DNA of 64,000 nucleotides, taken from positions 145,099 to 209,098 of the forward strand of contig NZ_JADLQX010000015.1 in NCBI RefSeq assembly GCF_015477605.1. Direction: 5' to 3'. The notes beneath the pieces are model-generated. The model ran no database searches and had not been told where the DNA came from. It saw nothing but the letters and a program-made list of their open reading frames with translations. Shown piece by piece: positions 32,679 to 41,634 of the stretch. The stretch comes from Nocardia amamiensis. Lineage in GTDB: Bacteria > Actinomycetota > Actinomycetes > Mycobacteriales > Mycobacteriaceae. A program made the translations under genes and the position numbers. Position 1 is the first letter of the stretch. Each line of letters begins with the position of its first letter.

Positions 32679-33401
32679 ATGCCCCCGAGACGACGTTCGG
32701 CGCTGCTCGCGAGGTTGGTCGTCGACGAGCCAGGTCGCCCGCAGATCATCCTCGGCGAACTGCGCCGGGTAATTCTCGACGGAGCGGTGCCGCCCCGTAC
32801 GCTCATCCCGCTACGCGAGGTGGCGGAGTTGTTCGGGGTGAGCCACATTCCGGTGCGTGAGGCGCTCGCGACGCTGCTGGGGGAGGGGCTGGTCACGCAC
32901 GAGCCGCACGCCGGGTACGCGGTGGCACAGCTGACCGCCGCGGAACTGCGCGAGATGTACATCGTGCGGGAGACATTGGAGACCGCTTCGCTGGCCGCCG
33001 CAGCCCGGAATCACTCCGCCGCCGATCGCGCCGAGCTACTCGAGGTGAATGCTGGCCTGGAACAGGCCATCCGCGACGACGATCCGGTCGCCTACCATCG
33101 CAGGTCGCGCATGTTCCATGTGGCGTTGACCCGGCCGTCGCGTATGTTCCGGCTGCTGCACATGCTCGAGTCCGCGTGGAACGTCACTGAGCCGGTGCAG
33201 TCGATGGTGCACATCGGGCGGGCCGATCGGGTGCGTCTGCACACCGACCACGCCCTGATGCTCGACGCGTTTCTCGCCAGGGATGTCGATCGCCTGCTAC
33301 TCGTCGCCGAACAGCACCATCGCCGGCTGGAGGCCGTGATCGCGACGTTGCCCACCGACACCGGTTTGCTCGCTCCGGAGAATATATCTGCCGCGCAATA
33401 G
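32679..33401 (+). CDS. GntR family regulator (FadR/FCD subfamily)
   Basis: 240 aa. The winged HTH covers residues ~20-85: GELRRVILDGAVPPRTLIPLREVAELFGVSHIPVREALATL (in pieces), LVTHEPHAGYAVAQLT. The C-terminal FCD all-helical domain has MYIVRETLETASLAAAAR, the metal-binding His residues in HRRSRMFHVALTRP and HTDHALMLDAFLARD. It lies 85 nt upstream of the NCS1 permease in the same direction and is its likely regulator, with the ligand perhaps a hydantoin or purine breakdown product. Confidence 0.92.
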   Translation: MPPRRRSALLARLVVDEPGRPQIILGELRRVILDGAVPPRTLIPLREVAELFGVSHIPVREALATLLGEGLVTHEPHAGYAVAQLTAAELREMYIVRETLETASLAAAARNHSAADRAELLEVNAGLEQAIRDDDPVAYHRRSRMFHVALTRPSRMFRLLHMLESAWNVTEPVQSMVHIGRADRVRLHTDHALMLDAFLARDVDRLLLVAEQHHRRLEAVIATLPTDTGLLAPENISAAQ

Positions 33402-33486
33402 CTGGGCAATCCAAGCGCAACGGCCGGGCAATAGCCGATTCCTACCGTCGTTTCGATCATAGTTTCACCCTTCCGATGGGAACGCC

Positions 33487-34974
33487 ATGACCGAAACCGT
33501 CGCTCCGGTAGCGCCGAATACCACGCCCACGCCTACCGACTACGATCCGCGGCTCACCAATGAGGACCTGGCCCCGTTGCGCGAACAGCGCTGGGGCTCT
33601 TACAACATCTTCGCGTTCTGGATGTCGGACGTGCACAGCGTCGGCGGTTACGTCACCGCGGGCAGCCTGTTCGCGCTCGGGCTCGCCAGCTGGCAGGTGC
33701 TCGCGGCCCTGCTGATCGGGATCACCCTGGTGTACTTCTTCTGCAACCTGGTCGCCAAGCCGAGCCAGGTCACCGGCGTGCCGTACCCGGTCGTGTGCCG
33801 CAGCGCGTTCGGTGTGCTCGGCGCCAATATCCCGGCCGTCATCCGCGGTTTGATCGCGGTGGCCTGGTACGGCATTCAGACTTTCTTGGCCTCGGCGGCG
33901 CTGGACGTGGTTCTGGTGAAGCTCTTCCCGTCGCTTGCGCCGTACGCGGTGGCCGCCGACTACGGGTTTCTCGGCCTCTCGCTGCTCGGCTGGGGCAGCT
34001 ACCTGACGCTGTGGATAGTGCAGGCCTGCGTGTTCTGGCGTGGCATGGAGTCCATCCGGCGATTCATCGACTTCTGCGGGCCAGCGGTGTACGTGGTGAT
34101 GTTCCTGCTGTGCGGCTACCTGATCGCGCAGGCAGGCTGGGGTGCTATAGACCTGAGCCTCGGCGCGGTGCGGTACACCGGATGGGATTCGGTGCCGGTG
34201 ATGCTCGGTGCCATCGCGCTCGTGGTGTCCTACTTCTCGGGTCCGATGCTGAACTTCGGCGACTTTTCTCGGTATGGGAAGTCGTTCGCGGCGGTGCGGC
34301 GGGGCAACCTGCTCGGCCTCCCGTTGAACTTCCTGGTGTTCTCGCTGCTGGTGGTGATAACCGCTTCGCTGACGGTACCGGTCTATGGCGAGCTGATCAC
34401 CGACCCGGTCGCCACGGTTGCGCGGATCGACAGCACCTTCGCGATCGTGCTCGGCGCGCTGACCTTCACCGTCGCCACTATCGGCATCAACATCGTCGCG
34501 AACTTCATCTCGCCCGCATTCGACTTCTCGCACGTGAGCCCGCAGCGGATCAGCTGGCGTGCGGGCGGCATGATCGCTGCGGTCGGCTCGGTACTGATCA
34601 CGCCGTGGAACCTGTACAACAACCCGAACGTCATCCACTACACCCTCGAGGTACTGGGCGCCTTCATCGGCCCGCTGTTCGGTGTGCTCATCGCCGACTA
34701 CTACTTGGTGCGTAAACAGCAGGTAGTGGTGGACGACCTGTTCACCATGTCCAGCAGTGGAACCTATTGGTACCGCGGGGGATACAACCCCGCCGCGGTG
34801 ATCGCGACCGCGATCGGCGCCCTGGTCGCCATGATCCCGGTGCTGGCCAAGGATGTCACCGGGATGTACACCGCGGCGCAGTACAGCTGGTTCATCGGTT
34901 GTGGCCTCGGTTTCCTGGTCTACTACCCGTTGGCCACCCGTGCCCGGCTGGCGGTGCGGGGAAGCGCGGACTGA
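33487..34974 (+). CDS. NCS1 family purine/hydantoin/allantoin permease
   Basis: 495 aa with about 12 membrane helices. NEDLAPLREQRWGSYNIFAFWMSDVHSVGGYV is the NCS1 N-terminal signature (shown in part: RWGSYNIFAFWMSDVHS), followed by GVPYPVVCRSAFGVLGANIP. This pattern matches hydantoin permease (Mhp1) and allantoin transporters, which use sodium or proton gradients. The stop overlaps the ATG of a hydantoin-racemase-like gene by one base, supporting a role in hydantoin or allantoin salvage. Confidence 0.9.
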   Translation: MTETVAPVAPNTTPTPTDYDPRLTNEDLAPLREQRWGSYNIFAFWMSDVHSVGGYVTAGSLFALGLASWQVLAALLIGITLVYFFCNLVAKPSQVTGVPYPVVCRSAFGVLGANIPAVIRGLIAVAWYGIQTFLASAALDVVLVKLFPSLAPYAVAADYGFLGLSLLGWGSYLTLWIVQACVFWRGMESIRRFIDFCGPAVYVVMFLLCGYLIAQAGWGAIDLSLGAVRYTGWDSVPVMLGAIALVVSYFSGPMLNFGDFSRYGKSFAAVRRGNLLGLPLNFLVFSLLVVITASLTVPVYGELITDPVATVARIDSTFAIVLGALTFTVATIGINIVANFISPAFDFSHVSPQRISWRAGGMIAAVGSVLITPWNLYNNPNVIHYTLEVLGAFIGPLFGVLIADYYLVRKQQVVVDDLFTMSSSGTYWYRGGYNPAAVIATAIGALVAMIPVLAKDVTGMYTAAQYSWFIGCGLGFLVYYPLATRARLAVRGSAD

Positions 34975-35701
34975 TGCGCATCCGCGTGGTCAATCCGAAC
35001 ACCACCGAGGCGATGACCGACACGATCAGCAGTGCGCCAGGGCCGTCGCGGGCCACGGCGTCCTGCTCGACGCGGTGACCTCGGAGATGGGACCGGCGTC
35101 CATCGAGAGTCACTACGACGAAGCGCTGAGTGTCCCGGGGCTGCTCGCCGCGATCCGGCGCGGGGAAGCCGACGGCGTCGACGGCTATGTGCTGGCCTGC
35201 TTCGGCGATCCTGGTCTCGACGCCGCCCGGGAGCTGGCCAGGGGACCGGTGGTCGGTATCGCTGAGGCCGCCATGCGCACGGCAAGCTACCTCGGCCGGG
35301 GATTCAGCGTGGTTACCACGCTGCAGCGGACTGTCGGCCGGGCCACCGACCTCGTGGAACGCTACGGGATGCGGCGGTTCTGTCGCGGCATTCACGCCTG
35401 CGAGATCCCGGTCCTGGCGCTCGACACCGATCCGGACGCGCGCAAGATCGTCACCGAGGCGTGCCGGCACGCGATCGAGGTGGACGGGTCCGACGCGGTC
35501 GTGCTCGGATGCGCCGGCATGGCCGATCTGTGTGCGCATGTGCGCGCCGAAGTGGGCGTGCCGGTGGTGGACGGCGTGGCGGCGGCGACGCTGACCGTGC
35601 AATCGCTGCTCACGCTCAGGCTGCGGAAATCGGGCCGGGGGGAGTTCGCCGCGCCGCCGCCCAAGCCGTACGCCGGCCCGCTGCGGTTCTTCGGCGTCTG
35701 A
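34974..35701 (+). pseudogene. Hydantoin/Asp-Glu racemase family gene, frameshifted
   Basis: ATG 34974 reads MRIRVVNPNTTEAMTDTIS, the classic start of hydantoin racemases. After about 20 codons, at 35031, one base is missing and the remainder is in another frame: AVAGHGVLLDAVTSEMGPASIESHYDEA, GYVLACFGDPGLDAARE (first catalytic Cys), DAVVLGCAGMADL (second catalytic Cys), to a stop at 35701. Both catalytic cysteines survive in the shifted frame. The lesion is recent, or a sequencing error. Confidence 0.85.
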
Positions 35702-35707
35702 ACCTGG

Positions 35708-36058
35708 TCAGGCAGCCGCTGCGGTGGCGAGCTTGCGCAACTCGGCGTCCGGGTCGGCGACGTCGACGATGAGGCGGGTAACCTCGGCGCCCGCCAGGTC
35801 GATACGGATGGCGTGGCCGTCGAACCGGGTGTCCCAGAATTCCTTGCGCCCCTTGCCGCGGAACGTGCCCGCCGCGATCACACCGGGGAAGAACGTGCCG
35901 GGCGCGCGCACCCACGGTGGGCGGCGGTCGACACCGGCCAGGCCGAGCGCGGTGATATCGGACGCATCGAAAGTCACTCGATCGCGCAGCGCGAGCAGTT
36001 GATGCGCACCGAGCACGTGAACCGTGACCGTCGTTCCCGTGACCTCGAACTCGACCAT
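35708..36058 (-). CDS. Hypothetical actinobacterial protein, 116 aa
   Basis: Not assigned to a named family. The short strands (VEFEVTGTTVTVHVLGAHQLLAL, ITALGLAGVDRRPPWVRAPGTFFPGV, FRGKGRKEFWDTRFDGHAIRIDLAG, in shorter blocks) suggest a beta-sandwich or PH-like fold with a W and conserved GTFFPG turn; many actinobacteria encode similar proteins. The ATG at 36058 was taken over 36070. It converges on the racemase pseudogene, 6 nt away. The 268 nt on to idi show no gene. Confidence 0.6.
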   Translation of the reverse strand: MVEFEVTGTTVTVHVLGAHQLLALRDRVTFDASDITALGLAGVDRRPPWVRAPGTFFPGVIAAGTFRGKGRKEFWDTRFDGHAIRIDLAGAEVTRLIVDVADPDAELRKLATAAAA

Positions 36059-36326
36059 CGCGCACCTCACTCCACCGGAACTCGTACAACGTCAGGATGA
36101 AGAACGGTCCTGGCCAAAGCCTGTGCCGTTCCTATGATTTCTCTCAGTTTCGAGCCATGGTGTTACAAGGATATGCGCATCTATCTATGGGTCTCGGCGT
36201 GAGGTCCCATCAGGGGCATGCCCTGGGCGTACGGCTGAATTCACCGCTGATGGGGATCGAGGCGGCCAGGTCGGGTTCCGTCGCCGCGTGCGCGGTCGAT
36301 GGTGCTCGGTGGCCGCCTCGAACCGA
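36059..36326. other. Intergenic stretch without a recognised gene
   Basis: Somewhat less GC-rich than its surroundings (TGTTACAAGGATATGCGCATCT). Lies between the 5' end of a minus-strand hypothetical gene and the 3' end of the minus-strand idi operon, so it holds the former's promoter and the latter's terminator region. Confidence 0.4.
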
Positions 36327-36899
36327 TCAGCGCACTGGTATGCCCGTGACGTGCGCGTGGTGGGCGATATCGAGGACCCCGGCCAGCCACGGCGCGTAGG
36401 CGGCCGGATTGTCGGTCAGAGCGTCGCGCAATGCTTCCGGTCGGATCCACACGTAGTCGGCGACCTCGGCCGGGTCCGGCCGGGGCGTGCCGTCCAGTTC
36501 GCCGATCAGCACGTGGTCCCACTCGGACTCGACACGCCCGGTGCGCCGGTCCGCGGCGTGATAGCGGTAGATCCCCGCCTCGCTCAGCGTCGCCGTCAAC
36601 CCCATTTCCTGGGACAGCCGCACCGCCGCCGCGGTGGCGACCGAGTCGCCGGGGGCGGGGTGGCCGCAGCAGGTGTTGGCCCAGAGCAAAGGGAATCTGG
36701 TCTTCACCGCCGCGCGCTGCTGCAACAGCACCCGACCCTCCGAGTCGAAGAGCAGCACGGAGAACGCGCGGTGCAGCAGTCCCGGAGCCATGTGGGCTTC
36801 GGCGACCGAACACGCGCCGACCGCGCGCCCCGCGTCGTCGACCAGTTCGACGGGCAGGGCCTCGCGGTCGCTGATCGGCTGGACGAGGGTGTCGGTCAC
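36327..36899 (-). CDS. idi: Isopentenyl-diphosphate delta-isomerase, type I
   Basis: 190 aa Nudix-fold enzyme. HRAFSVLLFDSEGRVLLQQRA, WANTCCGHPAPGDS (catalytic Cys in TCCGHP, about residue 79), RLSQEMGLTA (Nudix Glu helix) and ESEWDHVLIGELDG (catalytic Glu of SEWDH, about residue 125) are all present. Converts IPP to DMAPP. Its ATG overlaps the stop of the GPP methyltransferase, so it is the last gene of the 2-methylisoborneol operon and would raise DMAPP for GPP formation. Confidence 0.95.
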   Translation of the reverse strand: MTDTLVQPISDREALPVELVDDAGRAVGACSVAEAHMAPGLLHRAFSVLLFDSEGRVLLQQRAAVKTRFPLLWANTCCGHPAPGDSVATAAAVRLSQEMGLTATLSEAGIYRYHAADRRTGRVESEWDHVLIGELDGTPRPDPAEVADYVWIRPEALRDALTDNPAAYAPWLAGVLDIAHHAHVTGIPVR

Positions 36900-37768
36900 C
36901 TGCTCACCTTATCGGCGGCAATCAGCAGGTAGTGGAAGCTGCCCTCCCGGTAGGCGGTCAGGAACGGCTGCTCGACACCCGTCGCGAGCTCGGATTTCGT
37001 GCGCAGCTCCCAGTACGGGATGGTCGCCGCCGTGAGGTCGGTCACGGCGATGGGCACCAAGTGATTCTCGGCCATGGCGCGGAAGTACTCGCCGCGCGGA
37101 TGGATCATGCAGCCGTAGTGCGCATCGATCCAGCTGACCGAGGAGGAGCGTCCTCCGGTCACGTCATTGGAGCAGCCGGTGATGCACACGTAGCGGCCAC
37201 CCGGCTCCAGCAACCGGGAGAGCTCGCGGAAGAGGTCGAACAGGTCCACGTACATCGTGGTCTCGTTGGTCCAGATGCCGCGCATGGAGCCGGCCTCGAA
37301 TCCGGTGTCCAGCATGTTGCGGAAGTGGAACCGCACCTTGTCCGCGACGCCGCGATGGGCAGCCTGATCATTGGCGAACCCGACCTGGTATTCGGAGATG
37401 GTCACCCCGTCGACCTGGCAGCCGAAGCGCTGATTTGCCATGAAGCTGGTGCCGCCGCGGCCGGAACCGCCGTCCAGCAGCCGGTCACCGGGGCGGACGT
37501 CACCGAGGTGGTCGAGCAGGAAGTCCGCCTGCGCGGTCTCCAGCCGGTGCAGCTCGGTGACGATGCGCTCCTCGCGGGTGTCCTCCGGTCCGGTCAGCAC
37601 GGACAGGTCTGGCTCGCCGATGCCGTAGTGATGGTGATAGAGACCGTCGACCTCGCCGAGTTTCGTGTTGACCCGGTCGCCGTTCGGGTTGTTGTTCCAG
37701 TACGCGGCGACGGACTTCTGGTAACTCGTACGCAGAACGGTCCCGGTCTCCGGGTTGAGCATGGTCAT
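36896..37768 (-). CDS. Geranyl diphosphate 2-C-methyltransferase
   Basis: 290 aa SAM-dependent enzyme. Motif I is DRLLDGGSGRGGTSFMAN (about residues 87-104); NQRFGCQVDGVTISEYQVGFAN is the next strand-helix; TNETTMYVDLFDLFRELSRLL lies near the substrate Glu/Tyr side. Makes 2-methylgeranyl diphosphate, the direct precursor of 2-methylisoborneol. It lies 33 nt behind the cyclase gene and overlaps idi. GAGAGGATG precedes ATG 37768. Length and gene order match the known 2-MIB clusters. Confidence 0.93.
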   Translation of the reverse strand: MTMLNPETGTVLRTSYQKSVAAYWNNNPNGDRVNTKLGEVDGLYHHHYGIGEPDLSVLTGPEDTREERIVTELHRLETAQADFLLDHLGDVRPGDRLLDGGSGRGGTSFMANQRFGCQVDGVTISEYQVGFANDQAAHRGVADKVRFHFRNMLDTGFEAGSMRGIWTNETTMYVDLFDLFRELSRLLEPGGRYVCITGCSNDVTGGRSSSVSWIDAHYGCMIHPRGEYFRAMAENHLVPIAVTDLTAATIPYWELRTKSELATGVEQPFLTAYREGSFHYLLIAADKVSR

Positions 37769-37801
37769 GCGCGATCATCCTCTCTCGGTGCTGGTACTGC
37801 C

Positions 37802-39457
37802 TCAGTGCGGGTCGCGATAGCGCTTGCTGTCGGCGTGCCAGGCGCGGTTGCCGCCCATCCAGGCCCACAGACCTGCGAGGAAGCGGCCCAGCTCCGGCGA
37901 TCCCGCCGTGGCCAACGGCGCCGCTTCGCGTTCGAATCGGTGCACCAGTTCGTCGTGCACCTCGGCGGTGCGCAGCACGGCCTCCCGGCGCGAGCAGCAC
38001 TCCTCGGCGGCCAGGACGGTCGGCAGGTTGAACTCCCTGCCACCCGAAAGGTCCTCGCGCGCCATCGAATACAGGTCGTTCACCATCTGGCTGGCGAGCG
38101 CGGCCGTGGTGACCACCCGGCGCACCGCGGGATCGGTGTATTCCGCAGCCCCCAGCTCGTAGCCCCCGACCACGTCGGTCGGCGCCATGCACGGCAGGAA
38201 GCTGTGCGGCTGCCGGTTGGTGAGGTACTCCCATACGGGCGGCATTCGTCCCGCCGCCCGCCATCCCGCCTCCGCGCCGAGTGCGATGAACCAGCCCGCG
38301 ATCTCGGTGCGCAGCCGGGCCAGTTGCGCCGGGCCGGCGTAGCGGGCCAGATGGGCGAAGGAGGTGCGGAACGCGCGCAGGATCGGGTCGGCGTCGAGGG
38401 CCGCCTCGAGCTGGGCTTGGTAGCGCGCCGGCAGATGGACCGGATCCATCGCGGCGGCGGCCAATTCCAGGCGCGGTCCCAATTCCGCCTCGGCGCTGGA
38501 CGGGGTGCCGTCCGGTGCGTGGTCGTCGGCGTCCTCCTCGCAGTAGTAATCGTCCACCGACCATTCCGAGACCGCGCATTTCGCCACCGCCAGCAGCCGG
38601 TCTGGGTCGTCGCAGTCGGGATGCGCGAGCATGATCAGCCGCCCGAAGTCGGCGTCGCGCAGCGTGTCCAGGCGGCCTTCGTACAGCCCGATGCCCGCGG
38701 CCCAGTCCACGATCCCCTCGTTGACCGCCGCGGCGAGCGCGGGATCGTCGCGCACTGGCGGTGGGCAGTACAGCGGGGGAATCGAATCCTGGCGATCGCC
38801 GTTCGCCGTGGCGGTATGCGGCCAGGTCGGCCTCCGTGGAACCCGCGCGGAATTGCTCGCGGGCTCCGGTTCGGCCCGTTCGCCCGGCGCGACGAACACC
38901 GACGGCACGGCTGCGCGCGCCGGGGACGAGACGCCGCGCATGCCGAGCAGCGCCGAGGCCGTGCGCAGCCCGGTCGGTCCCGAGGGTATGCGTGGCGCCG
39001 GAGGTAATGGCATCCCGCCCGCGGTACCGGTCGCGAGCGCAGCTCCCGGTGCGTCGCCGTCGGGTACTGCCGCATCAGTGTGGGCATCGTCCGGAAGATT
39101 CGCCGCGTCGCCAGGGAGGCGGCCACCGCCTGGAGGCGTCGTTCGTCCCTCTGGGTGCTCGTGCGCGCGCGTAGACGGATGCGTCGTATCCCACACCGCG
39201 CCGACAGGCTCCGTGGCGCGGCTGATTCCGCGGGGCGGCAGCAACAGCGCGGCGGCGCCGAGTCCGGAGGGACCGAGCAGGGCAGGCGGCGCCGCCCCCG
39301 CCCGTTGGTGGGACGGCGAATTAGCCAGCGAGACAACCGGTTCCGCTGGAAGCAACGCGCGCGGTGCGGTCGTGCTGGTGTTGGTGAGCAGCGCGGCGAC
39401 GGTGGTGGCCACCTCATCGGTGGTCTTGGCCGCCGCGGTGCGGGAGAGCACTGACAT
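37802..39457 (-). CDS. 2-Methylisoborneol synthase with long disordered N-terminus
   Basis: 551 aa. Residues ~1-210 are Ala/Pro/Thr-rich low-complexity sequence (TTAPRALLPAEPV, PPALLGPSGLGAAALLLPPRG, PSVFVAPGERAEPEP); the class I terpene cyclase domain follows. The metal motifs are DDYYCEE (about residue 300) and NDLYSMARE (about 457, the NSE triad); WEYLTNRQPHSFLPCM is typical of MIB synthases. Cyclises 2-methyl-GPP. The N-terminal tail, with its repeated short hydrophobic (L/V-P-rich) patches, is where cargo-loading signals for the neighbouring encapsulin are expected. ATG 39457 starts 14 nt after the encapsulin stop. Confidence 0.93.
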   Translation of the reverse strand: MSVLSRTAAAKTTDEVATTVAALLTNTSTTAPRALLPAEPVVSLANSPSHQRAGAAPPALLGPSGLGAAALLLPPRGISRATEPVGAVWDTTHPSTRAHEHPEGRTTPPGGGRLPGDAANLPDDAHTDAAVPDGDAPGAALATGTAGGMPLPPAPRIPSGPTGLRTASALLGMRGVSSPARAAVPSVFVAPGERAEPEPASNSARVPRRPTWPHTATANGDRQDSIPPLYCPPPVRDDPALAAAVNEGIVDWAAGIGLYEGRLDTLRDADFGRLIMLAHPDCDDPDRLLAVAKCAVSEWSVDDYYCEEDADDHAPDGTPSSAEAELGPRLELAAAAMDPVHLPARYQAQLEAALDADPILRAFRTSFAHLARYAGPAQLARLRTEIAGWFIALGAEAGWRAAGRMPPVWEYLTNRQPHSFLPCMAPTDVVGGYELGAAEYTDPAVRRVVTTAALASQMVNDLYSMAREDLSGGREFNLPTVLAAEECCSRREAVLRTAEVHDELVHRFEREAAPLATAGSPELGRFLAGLWAWMGGNRAWHADSKRYRDPH

Positions 39458-39470
39458 GCTCGTCCCCCGG

Positions 39471-40877
39471 TCAGTCGGCTTGCCGGGCGACCAGGACGTT
39501 GTCCAGCACGCCCAGCGCGTCGGGCACCAGAACGGCCGCCGAGTAGTAGCAGCTGACCAGGTAGGAGATGATCGACTGGTCATCGATGCCTTTGAAGCGG
39601 ACGTTCAGGCTCGGCTCGTACTCGTCCGGGATGCCGGTCTGGTGCAGGCCGATCACTCCCTGATCCTTCTCGCCGGTGCGCATGGCCAGGATCGATGTGG
39701 TCTGGGTGTCGCTCACGGGAATCTTGCCGCAGGGGAAGATCGGCACGCCGCGCCATGCGGGCACCCGGTGCCCGTCGACCTCGACCGGATCGGGGTAGAG
39801 CCCGCGCTTACTGCATTCGCGCCCGAACGCGGCGATCGCCTTCGGATGGGCGAGAAAGAGTTTCGTGCTGCGGCGCATGCTCAGCAGCTCGTCCATGTCG
39901 TCCGGGGTCGGCGGGCCGGACTCGGTGTAGATACGCTGCTTGAGATCGCAGTTGTGCAGCAGGCCGAAATCGGGGTTGTTCACCAGGTCGTGCTCGCGCC
40001 GTTCGTAGAGTGCCTCGATGGTCAGCCGCAGCTGCTGCTCCACCTGGTTCATCGGGTCGTTGAACAGATCGGCGACCCTGGTGTGCACCCGCAGCACGCT
40101 CTGCGCCAGGCTGAGCTCGTACTCTCGCGGGGCGCCGTCGTAGTCGACGAAGGTGCCCGCCAGCAGCGGCTCGCCGGAGTGGCCGGAGGCGACCTCGATG
40201 TCCGCCTCACCTTTGGTGTTCTGCGGGCGGCTTGGCGCCGCGGCGACGCTGTCGAGTTGCTCACGCAGCGCTGGAGCGCTGTCGAGCAGGTCGGCGAGTG
40301 ATTGCCGGGGGAGAACCAGCAGGGTAGTCCTGGTGAGGGTCTTGACCGTGACCGGCCAGATCGCCGACGGGTCGGTGAGCATGGCGTCGCCGAAGAAATC
40401 ACCGCCGGCCAGCATGCCCAGCTTGGTCTGTTCGCCGTATTCGCCCGAGCCGATCTTGCTCAGTTTGCCGTGCACGACCAGCAGGACCTGATCCATTGGA
40501 TTTCCGAATTCCGCTATCACAGTGCCGGGTTCGAGGTCGCGCTGTTCGAAATGCCGTGCGAGGGAACCCAGCACCGCTTCGTCATCGAAGTCCCGCAGCG
40601 GCGGGAGCTCGCGCAACTCCTGGGGTATCACCCGTGCGGTCGAGCCGTCGATGACGAATTCCACCTCGCCGTTGCCGACGGTGTGGGTCAGGCGGCGGTT
40701 CACGCGGTACACACCGCCGCTGACCTGCGTCCATGGCAGCACGCGGGTGAGCCAGCGTGAGCTGATGCCCTGCATCTGCGGTTCGGATTTGGTGGTGTGC
40801 GCGAGCAGCCCAGCCGTGCTGGTACTGAGGCTCTTGCGCGCGTGGTTTTCCGTTTGGACCGGCATTTCTATGGTCAT
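39471..40877 (-). CDS. Family 2B encapsulin shell protein with cyclic-nucleotide-binding domain
   Basis: 468 aa, EshA-like. A cNMP-binding insertion lies at residues ~100-225 (EPGTVIAEFGNPMDQVLLVVHGKL, MLAGGDFFGDAML). It is flanked by HK97-fold shell segments (STAGLLAHTTKSEPQMQGISSRWLTRVLPW in pieces; EHDLVNNPDFGLLHNCDLKQRI; TPDDMDELLSMRRSTKLFLAHPKAIAAFGREC; GIPDEYEPSLNVRFKGI). Such proteins form virus-like shells that enclose the 2-MIB synthase. ATG 40877 is preceded by GAGGTGAGG. First gene of the operon encapsulin-cyclase-methyltransferase-idi. Confidence 0.92.
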   Translation of the reverse strand: MTIEMPVQTENHARKSLSTSTAGLLAHTTKSEPQMQGISSRWLTRVLPWTQVSGGVYRVNRRLTHTVGNGEVEFVIDGSTARVIPQELRELPPLRDFDDEAVLGSLARHFEQRDLEPGTVIAEFGNPMDQVLLVVHGKLSKIGSGEYGEQTKLGMLAGGDFFGDAMLTDPSAIWPVTVKTLTRTTLLVLPRQSLADLLDSAPALREQLDSVAAAPSRPQNTKGEADIEVASGHSGEPLLAGTFVDYDGAPREYELSLAQSVLRVHTRVADLFNDPMNQVEQQLRLTIEALYERREHDLVNNPDFGLLHNCDLKQRIYTESGPPTPDDMDELLSMRRSTKLFLAHPKAIAAFGRECSKRGLYPDPVEVDGHRVPAWRGVPIFPCGKIPVSDTQTTSILAMRTGEKDQGVIGLHQTGIPDEYEPSLNVRFKGIDDQSIISYLVSCYYSAAVLVPDALGVLDNVLVARQAD

Positions 40878-41566
40878 GCGTGAGTCCTCACCTCGAGACG
40901 GCCACCGAGACAATCGATGGTGACGAGTTTGGGGTCGATAGTTCAGAGTCGCTGGGTGTTCACAACAAATCAGCAGACGCGGAGGTCTGCGAAGCTCATC
41001 GAACGAAATCACCTACGCACCAGGGCGTTCCAGACGTGATCGATGGTAGACCGCGAAACAGCCTGCGCGCAGAGAAATTTCGAAGATCGCTCCGGCGCCG
41101 GTCGGATGGTCACGACATGCGGTCGATTCCGGTAACGGTAAATGATTTTCGAGGATAATTCTCCGAATTACCTTCTGATCGCTGTGGATTAGCTGTCTTC
41201 GGCGACTGTTGTTCACTCGGATCCACCGGGTGCCCAGCTGGCCAGGCTTCGGGGGTTCGTCACCGTTCGGCGGTCGCGCTAACGCTGATACTTCCCGGCC
41301 GACTGTCCGCGTCGCGGACGTTCGGGTCCGGGCATTGCCGCGACGACAGGGGTCGCCACGATGCCCACCATCGGCGGCGTATGCCGCGGCTTGCTCGCCG
41401 CGGGCCGCACCCGCCTGCTCGGAGCACTGCCGTGTTCTTCTGGCTCGATGATCGTTCTGATCGCCGCGCTGGACCATCGCGTTCCGCGATGATCCCGGCA
41501 TGGGGCTCGGACGCGTTCGCGAGCAGGTGGGCGAATGTCATGGCAGGCTGACCGTGGCGCCGGTCA
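40878..41566. other. Long divergent intergenic region
   Basis: About 690 nt without a convincing gene. Positions 41140-41180 are AT-rich (GATTTTCGAGGATAATTC, CCGAATTACC) with TATCCT on the minus strand, a possible -10 element of the encapsulin operon about 270 nt before its start. Longer minus-strand frames here (41013-41501, 41260-41649) show no recognisable protein. Confidence 0.4.
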
Positions 41567-41580
41567 TGTGACGTGTCACA
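41567..41580 (+). promoter_or_regulatory. 14-bp palindrome before the lipase/acyl-CoA synthetase promoter
   Basis: TGTGAC-GT-GTCACA, 6-bp perfect arms, 7 nt upstream of CATAAT (41588-41593), a -10 candidate. Probable operator; half-sites resemble those of CRP/GlxR but spacing is 2 nt short. Confidence 0.35.
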
Positions 41581-41634
41581 GCGGACACATAATGGACATG
41601 AGGTGTGGGAAGCTCGTCTGAACACCTCGGGGTG

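Noticed and set aside
41013..41501. 162-codon minus-strand frame in the gap upstream of the encapsulin operon
   Set aside because: No ribosome-binding site, no recognisable fold, biased Arg-rich composition of non-coding high-GC DNA.
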